DNA from: a virus
Strand: one strand, 5' to 3'
Length of the DNA: 23,392 nucleotides
IMG/VR virus record: IMGVR_UViG_3300044627_003355
Span: 1-23,392 of that record
In this document: positions 18,927 through 23,392 of the stretch, piece after piece
Position numbering within the stretch: position 1 is the first letter of the stretch
Layout of the letters: every line of letters begins with the position of its first letter
Position numbers and translations under genes: made by a program
Notes under the pieces: generated by a model
Seen by the model: the letters and a program-made list of their open reading frames with translations, nothing else
Databases searched by the model: none
What the model was told of the DNA's origin: nothing

Positions 18927-19670
18927 ATGATTATGCACATGATTGGAAAAGAACTTAAAGTAAACTTAGCAGCAGATTATTCAAAATTTGCAGTATTACC
19001 CATGAACAGAGGTATTGATAGCAAACATGTACAAAAGATGATTGCTAGTATCCGTAAAATGGGTGTGCTAAGATGTGTTATTACAACAACTACTGATATA
19101 ATAGAGGGTGAAAAGAAAAGATATATCATTGATGGTCAGCATCTTGCTACAGCATTAGAAAGAGAAGGAAAACCAATTCCTTATATTGATATTACTGTAG
19201 AATCAGAACAAGATTTAGTTGAAAAAATGGCTTATCTTAATAACTCATCTAAGTCTTGGGATTTAATGAATTACATTAATGCATGGAAAATGATTCAGCC
19301 AGACTACATGAAGTTATTTAAGTGGAAAAACATGTATGACATAGAAATTACTATGTTAGCTGCAATTGGTATTAATAATGCTGGTTTTAAGAGCAGTTCA
19401 CAAAGCATTAAAACAGGTGAGTTTAGAATTACTAATCCAAATGCAGAAGATATGTGTAAAGCATTTAATGATATTTTCTTAAAGATTGGTATGGCTGAGC
19501 GATCAGTAAAGTTTCAGTTTCTTACAGCATTTTTACAAGCTTATGGCAGTTACAACCATGCGAAGGTAATTACTAATCTTGACAAACACCTTAAGACAGT
19601 TAAGCTTATGATGAATGGAGATGAGACTGCTACTTATATCAGACGTAAAATATTTAATTTACCAAAATAA
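18927..19670 (+). CDS. ParB-like N-terminal domain protein
   Basis: 247 residues (an internal ATG at 18939 is also possible). Residues ~22-50 (AVLPMNRGIDSKHVQKMIAS, then IRKMGVLRCVI) and 66-82 (YIIDGQHLATALEREGK) match the ParB/Srx fold: a start strand, a helix that spans SI.K.G, and the IIDG.H...A signature strand-helix, with the acid and His of the nucleotide-binding site in place. A helical C-terminal part (about 120-240) includes AERSVKFQFLTAFLQAYG and may bind DNA. In phages such proteins act in partition, transcription or as nucleases. The stop shares one base with the helicase start. Confidence 0.75.
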   Translation: MIMHMIGKELKVNLAADYSKFAVLPMNRGIDSKHVQKMIASIRKMGVLRCVITTTTDIIEGEKKRYIIDGQHLATALEREGKPIPYIDITVESEQDLVEKMAYLNNSSKSWDLMNYINAWKMIQPDYMKLFKWKNMYDIEITMLAAIGINNAGFKSSSQSIKTGEFRITNPNAEDMCKAFNDIFLKIGMAERSVKFQFLTAFLQAYGSYNHAKVITNLDKHLKTVKLMMNGDETATYIRRKIFNLPK

Positions 19671-20764
19671 TGGAAAGACAGGAAATACAAGATGAAGCTT
19701 TAAAGGCTAGTGAGGGTAAACAAAGATGCACAATTGTACTTGGTACTGGTGTAGGTAAAACTCTTGTTGGTTTAAAGCATATGGAAAAACATTATTCTCC
19801 ATTACAAAGTATTCTGATTGTTGCTCCCAAACTGTCTATCATTAGCTCATGGAGATATGAAGCTGAGAAATTTGGATTAAGCAAAGTATTGGAAAATGCT
19901 AAGTTTACTACTTATCTCAGCTTAAATAAACATAATCCTGGTGAATATGATGCAGTTTACTTTGATGAAGTTCACAGTTTATTAGATAGTCACAGATCTT
20001 TTCTTAATAATTATGCAGGTAGAGTACTGGGTTTAACCGGTACTCCACCTAAGCATAAAACATCTGAGAAAGGTAGATTAGTATCTGAATATTGTCCAGT
20101 TGTCTATACTTTTAAGGCAGATGATGCAATAGAATCAGGTATTATTAATGATTATCAAATAATTGTGCATGAGATTAATCTTGATACTGCCAAGAACTAT
20201 AAAGTATCAACACAGAAAGGAAGTTTTCTTACATCTGAGTTGCAGAACTATGGTTATTGGGGTACAAGGATTGATACAGCATCAGGGCAACCTCATATAC
20301 TTAGAGTAATGAGAATGAAAGCTATGATGGAGTATCCAAGTAAAGAAAGATATGCAAAAGCTTTGTTAAACAGTATAACAAGCAAGTGTATTGTATTTGC
20401 TAATACTCAGGAACAAGCTGATAGAATGTGTACACATAGCTATCATAGTAACAATGAAGATTCTGAAGAGAATCTGCTTGATTTTAAAAAAGGTAGGATA
20501 GATAAACTTTCATGTGTATTGCAATTAAATGAAGGTGTAAACATACCAGGTTTAAAACAAGGTATTATTATGCATGCATATGGTAATGAGCGTAAGGCTA
20601 GTCAGAGAATAGGAAGACTTTTGCGTTTAAATCCAGATGACAAAGCTATTGTGCATATACTATGCTATGTAAACACAGTTGATGAGAAATGGGTCAAGGA
20701 TGCTTTAGAAGACTTTAATCAAAGTAAAATAGTGTGGAGAAGCTATAACTTACAAACTACATAA
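19670..20764 (+). CDS. Compact SF2 DNA helicase
   Basis: 364 residues. All main motifs are visible: I (Walker A) GTGVGKT at 25-31, Ia region ILIVAPKLSII, II (DEVH) FDEVH at 98-102, III GLTGTPP at 121-127, IV CIVFANTQEQADRM, V region LQLNEGVNIPGL and VI QRIGRLLRL at 312-320 with two arginine fingers. It is shorter than RecG- or UvrB-type helicases and has no extra nuclease domain. ATP-driven DNA unwinding or translocation in phage replication or recombination is expected. It is coupled to the ParB-like gene (TAATGG) and followed 16 bases on by ClpS. Confidence 0.9.
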   Translation: MERQEIQDEALKASEGKQRCTIVLGTGVGKTLVGLKHMEKHYSPLQSILIVAPKLSIISSWRYEAEKFGLSKVLENAKFTTYLSLNKHNPGEYDAVYFDEVHSLLDSHRSFLNNYAGRVLGLTGTPPKHKTSEKGRLVSEYCPVVYTFKADDAIESGIINDYQIIVHEINLDTAKNYKVSTQKGSFLTSELQNYGYWGTRIDTASGQPHILRVMRMKAMMEYPSKERYAKALLNSITSKCIVFANTQEQADRMCTHSYHSNNEDSEENLLDFKKGRIDKLSCVLQLNEGVNIPGLKQGIIMHAYGNERKASQRIGRLLRLNPDDKAIVHILCYVNTVDEKWVKDALEDFNQSKIVWRSYNLQTT

Positions 20765-20780
20765 TTCTTATATTTAATAT

Positions 20781-21035
20781 ATGGAAGATGTTAAGACACA
20801 TAAAATTATTTTGCATAATGACAAGAAGAACACATTTACATATGTAATGGCTTGTCTGATAAGATTTTGTGAGCACCATCCAACGCAGGCAGAGCAGTGT
20901 GCTTTGCTTGCACATGAGATGGGAAGATGCACCATAAAATCTGGAGATTACTTAGAAATGCTTGAGATTTCAGAATCTTTGCGTAATTTAGAGCTCAAAA
21001 CATCAGTAGAAGAGTATGAGAGCAATATGCATTGA
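20781..21035 (+). CDS. clpS: ClpS-like Clp protease adaptor (N-recognin)
   Basis: 84 residues. HKIILHNDKKNTFTYVMACL (7-26), TQAEQCALLAHEMGRCTIKS (35-54) and a final helix match Bacteroidota ClpS (NDxxNTFxYV, QAEQC..L.H..G.C..KSG). The residues that hold the alpha-amino group of an N-degron in ClpS are present: Asn13, Asp14 and His45. The Met gate of E. coli ClpS (M40) corresponds to Phe19, as in host Bacteroidota proteins; the acidic residue after the Asp is Lys15, and the residue before His45 is Ala, which may alter binding. The N-terminal extension needed to engage ClpA/ClpC is short. The protein should deliver N-degron proteins to host ClpAP/ClpCP, or block it. It overlaps the next gene by 20 bases. 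Confidence 0.85.
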   Translation: MEDVKTHKIILHNDKKNTFTYVMACLIRFCEHHPTQAEQCALLAHEMGRCTIKSGDYLEMLEISESLRNLELKTSVEEYESNMH

Positions 21036-21291
21036 TGCTTCAAATAGACCAAGCAAAGTGCCTGATAATGAATGGGTTAAAGAAGGTGAAGTTTATACTA
21101 TTACCAGAGTTGTTAGAATGGGGTTACAGGAAAACAAATTTGGTGTTCTGTTAAAGGAAGTTAAGCTATCAGCTGAATCTTTTCCTTATGAGCTATATGA
21201 CGCAGAAAGATTTTTACCAATTGATTTATTATCACAGGCATTTGAAGAAACTAAAGAAACAGTTAAAGAAGCTGACTTAGAACTAATTTAA
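21016..21291 (+). CDS. Hypothetical protein, 91 aa
   Basis: Begins MRAICIDASNRPSKVPDNEW and continues VKEGEVYTITRVVRMG, GVLLKEVKLSAESFPYELYD and AERFLPIDLL, then a charged tail. The layout (ICIDAS.RP, W...G..YT.T, FPYE...AERF.P) looks like a small SH3-like domain that I recall from other Bacteroidota phages. It is translated in overlap with ClpS. The function is unknown, but the coupling makes it a possible ClpS partner. Confidence 0.6.
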   Translation: MRAICIDASNRPSKVPDNEWVKEGEVYTITRVVRMGLQENKFGVLLKEVKLSAESFPYELYDAERFLPIDLLSQAFEETKETVKEADLELI

Positions 21292-21296
21292 ATTTT

Positions 21297-21476
21297 ATGG
21301 AAGAGAGGTATATAGTACCACTATATAGTGCTTTTATGCTCTATATTTTGGTAGCACAGTTTTTTGCTTTATATTTTTGGTATTTGTATGGACAGAACCA
21401 TGGATTCTTAGCATCAGTATTTATTGGACCTATTGTAGCTGAATTTAAAGGGTTATTATTTCCATTTTTTATATAA
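21297..21476 (+). CDS. Small membrane protein, 59 aa
   Basis: ATG at 21297, TAA at 21474-21476. Product: MEERYIVPLYSAFMLYILVA, then a hydrophobic helix (QFFALYFWYLYGQ) and a second hydrophobic part (GFLASVFIGPIV), ending KGLLFPFFI. One or two membrane helices, Aromatic-rich. It starts 5 bases after the previous gene. The function is unknown; a holin- or exclusion-type protein is possible. Confidence 0.6.
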   Translation: MEERYIVPLYSAFMLYILVAQFFALYFWYLYGQNHGFLASVFIGPIVAEFKGLLFPFFI

Positions 21477-21478
21477 CT

Positions 21479-21967
21479 ATGAAAGATGATGTATTGGCAC
21501 TTTATAAAGTTGCAAACAAGGATGTTGTAGATATCATTGAGAAGTTTAATCTTACAACCAAAACCAGAAAACGAGGTATAGTCTACAAAAGATACTACTT
21601 GTACCATGTACTAACATCAAGAAGATTTCTTACTTGTAGCATGACCGGTAAGTTTTTTGGAAAAGACCATTCAACTGTTATTCACGGACTTAAACTACAT
21701 GATTATTGGTGGAAAGTAAAAGATATGAACTATCTAACTGAAATTAATCCAATACATGAGTTATTAAAAAATGAAAAACTAAATGATGGTAAATTTGGGT
21801 TTGAGATTCAACATCTTGGTGAGGAAGAGACAAAAGTTATTATAACAGGTAACTTTGATTGGAGAACATTAGAAAAAATGCCAAGTAGAATGACAAAGGA
21901 AGAATTAACTAAAATTTTTAAAGAACATGGGAAGAATGAAAGAGGCATATATTCAGTTAATGAATGA
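21479..21967 (+). CDS. Stand-alone DnaA domain IV-like DNA-binding protein
   Basis: 162 residues. Residues ~32-72 (RGIVYKRYYLYHVLTSRRF, then MTGKFFGKDHSTVIHGLK) match the DNA-binding domain IV of DnaA: the helix of YLxRxLT followed by IGxxFGGRDHSTVIHA. The key GKDHSTVIHG helix-turn-helix signature is intact. There is no AAA+ ATPase domain; the C-terminal ~85 residues are an unrelated alpha/beta part. It could bind DnaA-box-like sites at the phage origin or act as a repressor or antagonist at the host oriC. It starts two bases after the membrane protein stop. Confidence 0.8.
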   Translation: MKDDVLALYKVANKDVVDIIEKFNLTTKTRKRGIVYKRYYLYHVLTSRRFLTCSMTGKFFGKDHSTVIHGLKLHDYWWKVKDMNYLTEINPIHELLKNEKLNDGKFGFEIQHLGEEETKVIITGNFDWRTLEKMPSRMTKEELTKIFKEHGKNERGIYSVNE

Positions 21968-22157
21968 TAATGACGGTATACCAGAAGATATGACTCTTGC
22001 AGACCTAATAAAGATGAAAGAGTTAAACATCTATAATTGGAAAGAGTATGAAAGAGCGCAAGAAAGAACCAGATTACAATCTAATAAACAAACAGATCTG
22101 GGAGAGACTGCAAAAGATTCTGAAGGAGAGTCCATCAGAAGAGAAGAAAACAATTAA
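21936..22157 (+). CDS. Hypothetical protein, 73 aa
   Basis: ATG at 21936 gives MKEAYIQLMNDNDGIPEDMT, then LADLIKMKELNIYNWKEYER and a charged tail rich in Glu, Arg, Ser and Asn. Alternative ATG codons at 21927 and 21960 exist; all overlap the previous gene. The ordered first part with ADLIKMKEL and the disordered acidic tail suggest a small partner-binding protein. No family is recognised. Confidence 0.5.
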   Translation: MKEAYIQLMNDNDGIPEDMTLADLIKMKELNIYNWKEYERAQERTRLQSNKQTDLGETAKDSEGESIRREENN

Positions 22158-22169
22158 AAAACCAAAAAA

Positions 22170-22544
22170 ATGAAAAGATTACTTTTGTTATTCTTTGTAA
22201 TAACAGTAGGATTAGTTTCCTGTGGAAAAAAGGAATATTCAATTACTTATAAAGTAACTACTGAATACCCAGTAGATTCATTACAGATTCAAACATTAAC
22301 ACTAAATAATCAAAGCATTGTAATGGTTAATTCAGGTATCTGGACAAAAACTATTTCTAATGCAGATATCAGTGCAGGTTCACACTATTCTGTACAGGTG
22401 GTTTATATGGGTCAAGAAAATCCAGGTAAAATAAATGTTAGTATATATCAAAATGATAATTTAATTGCTGAGGGAAGTCAAGAAGCATATTTGATTACTC
22501 CAGTTACTTATTATTCTGAACCAAGTTGTTTTTACCTATTTTAA
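22170..22544 (+). CDS. Secreted lipoprotein, MmpS-like fold possible
   Basis: 124 residues. MKRLLLLFFVITVGLVSC is a lipoprotein signal with the lipid Cys at 18. The mature part is a small beta-sandwich type: YSITYKVTTEYPVDSLQIQT, VNSGIWTKTISNADISAGSH, YSVQVVYMG, GKINVSIYQNDNLIAEGSQE. This YxVTY...W..T......G....V......G.I...I..DG.....S pattern recalls the MmpS/DUF-type extracellular domain. It belongs to the envelope-directed group at the right end of the window. The family call is tentative. Confidence 0.6.
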   Translation: MKRLLLLFFVITVGLVSCGKKEYSITYKVTTEYPVDSLQIQTLTLNNQSIVMVNSGIWTKTISNADISAGSHYSVQVVYMGQENPGKINVSIYQNDNLIAEGSQEAYLITPVTYYSEPSCFYLF

Positions 22545-22564
22545 TTAATTAAAAAATCAAAAAA

Positions 22565-23065
22565 ATGAAAAAATTATTTTTATTACTATTAACAGTAATT
22601 GCTACTAATGTATTTGCTCAAAATAAAATTGAGAATGGATATTTTAAAACTGAATTTACTACGGGTATTGGAGAAAAAGTACCAATGAGTTTTAGTTTAG
22701 ATTCTATAACAATTGATCAAATTACAAAAACACCATCTTATATCTATTGGGATAGTATAACTTTTGCCAATCCTGATAATGCAGGATATGTTGAAAAGCA
22801 CAAGGATAAGACTCACATGGAAATGTTTTTAATGAGTAATGCTGGTATGGGTTCTATTCAAATAAAATATGCTTTGAAGATTCCTAACAGTTATACCCCA
22901 TTACAAAGCACTAATAATAGGATATATGTGACAGAGGATAAATCTGTTGTTATTAGATATGACATAAAAGGTCAAAATTCTTATGGTAACATGATTTTTA
23001 ATACTGCTGCTTATCATGTGTCATTTGTGAATGGAAAAAGTGTTACACAGCCTTATATTTTTTAG
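22565..23065 (+). CDS. Exported protein of unknown function, 166 aa
   Basis: A clear Sec signal, MKKLFLLLLTVIATNVFA with cleavage before QNK, is followed by a beta-rich domain of about 148 residues (GYFKTEFTTGIGEKVPMSFS, SYIYWDSITFANPDNAG, SIQIKYALKIPNSY, TEDKSVVIRYDIKG). There are no cysteines in the mature part. It would reside in the periplasm or outside the cell. Its TAG shares a base with the GTG of the next gene. No family is recognised. Confidence 0.65.
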   Translation: MKKLFLLLLTVIATNVFAQNKIENGYFKTEFTTGIGEKVPMSFSLDSITIDQITKTPSYIYWDSITFANPDNAGYVEKHKDKTHMEMFLMSNAGMGSIQIKYALKIPNSYTPLQSTNNRIYVTEDKSVVIRYDIKGQNSYGNMIFNTAAYHVSFVNGKSVTQPYIF

Positions 23066-23259
23066 TGAAACATTTTATTAAATATCTATTGGTATGGATA
23101 AGCCAAAACTTGTCCATACCATTTTGGATGGTAGGGCATATACATCTCTCAGTGAATGTATATGCTGACCTCCATGAGATATTAATGTCATTTGGTATGA
23201 ACCTCATAGTAGCTATAGGATTTACTATAGATTACTTAGAACAAAGAAAACAAAAATGA
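23065..23259 (+). CDS. Small membrane protein before the RlpA-like gene, 64 aa
   Basis: A GTG start at 23065 overlaps the previous stop; an ATG at 23128 (MVGHIHLSVNVYADLHEILM) is an alternative. Hydrophobic stretches at about 5-24 (IKYLLVWISQNLSIPFWMVG) and 40-55 (EILMSFGMNLIVAIGFT), ending in LEQRKQK. Its stop overlaps the start of the RlpA-like wall enzyme (ATGA). That placement fits a holin-like or export-helper role, which is inference only. Confidence 0.5.
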   Translation: MKHFIKYLLVWISQNLSIPFWMVGHIHLSVNVYADLHEILMSFGMNLIVAIGFTIDYLEQRKQK

Positions 23260-23392
23260 AAGTATTACTAATATTTGCCGTGTTGTTCAGCTTTGTAGAT
23301 CCTAATCCTTTAGTTACTAAGGGAAGAGTAAGCTACTATGGACAACATTGGACAGGAAGATTAACTGCTTCCGGAGAAAGATTTCATGCAGA
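23256..23392 (+). CDS. RlpA-like murein-active protein, 3' end cut by window edge
   Basis: About 45 residues are visible. A signal-like start (MKVLLIFAVLFSFVDPNPLV) leads into KGRVSYYGQHWTGRLTASGE and RFHA. This is the classic opening of the RlpA double-psi beta-barrel domain (GxASYYGxxFxGRxTASGERF), whose members are lytic transglycosylases acting on peptidoglycan. With the coupled small membrane protein upstream it may be the phage wall-degrading enzyme. The catalytic region lies beyond the window, so activity cannot be judged. Confidence 0.8.
   Translation, partial: MKVLLIFAVLFSFVDPNPLVTKGRVSYYGQHWTGRLTASGERFHA

Overview
The window looks like part of a tailed phage (or prophage) genome whose host is probably a member of the Bacteroidota. 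Grounds: low G+C, no consistent Shine-Dalgarno sequences, a promoter of the Bacteroidota -33/-7 type (TTTG, 19 bases, TATATTTG) at 10717-10747, a ClpS of the Bacteroidota sequence type, protein ends of the Bacteroidota SSB type (DLPF), and dense packing with many ATGA, TGATG and TAATG junctions. The standard genetic code appears to be used, since TAA, TGA and TAG all end genes. No capsid, terminase, portal, polymerase or integrase gene lies in the window, so whether this is a free phage or a prophage cannot be decided here.

Layout. The left half (1-10632) is read leftward. From the window edge it holds a truncated holin-like gene, a one-protein spanin, and a set of tail-fibre or virion-surface genes (721-7514), which lie behind a good rho-independent terminator (7527-7555). 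Upstream of that lies a cluster of small accessory genes (7597-10632): a two-helix membrane protein, a DUF3310 protein, a GroES-like co-chaperonin, basic small proteins, an arginyl/leucyl-tRNA-protein transferase homologue, an HExxH metalloprotease and a small lipoprotein. The divergent control region (10633-10943) has a leftward promoter, a leader hairpin, strikingly C-rich tracts and a perfect 22-bp palindrome touching the first rightward start codon.

The right half (10944-23392) is read rightward. Two short probably early genes each carry a terminator and are preceded by a repeated TACAACCC element. Next come an AT-rich segment with repeated TACTTA words, a complex structured RNA candidate (12587-12818), further hypothetical genes, a second RNA candidate (14976-15096) and tRNA-Arg(UCU). 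Then follows a DNA-metabolism cluster: HNH-type protein, ParB-like protein, compact SF2 helicase and a stand-alone DnaA domain IV protein, with ClpS in the middle. The right end has secreted proteins and an RlpA-like wall enzyme cut by the edge.

How it may work together. The most interesting combination is an HExxH protease, a tRNA-dependent N-terminal aminoacyl transferase (start-stop coupled to the protease) and ClpS, the bacterial N-recognin. These three activities could make, extend and deliver N-degrons to the host Clp protease. The link between them is inference; the individual family calls rest on visible motifs.
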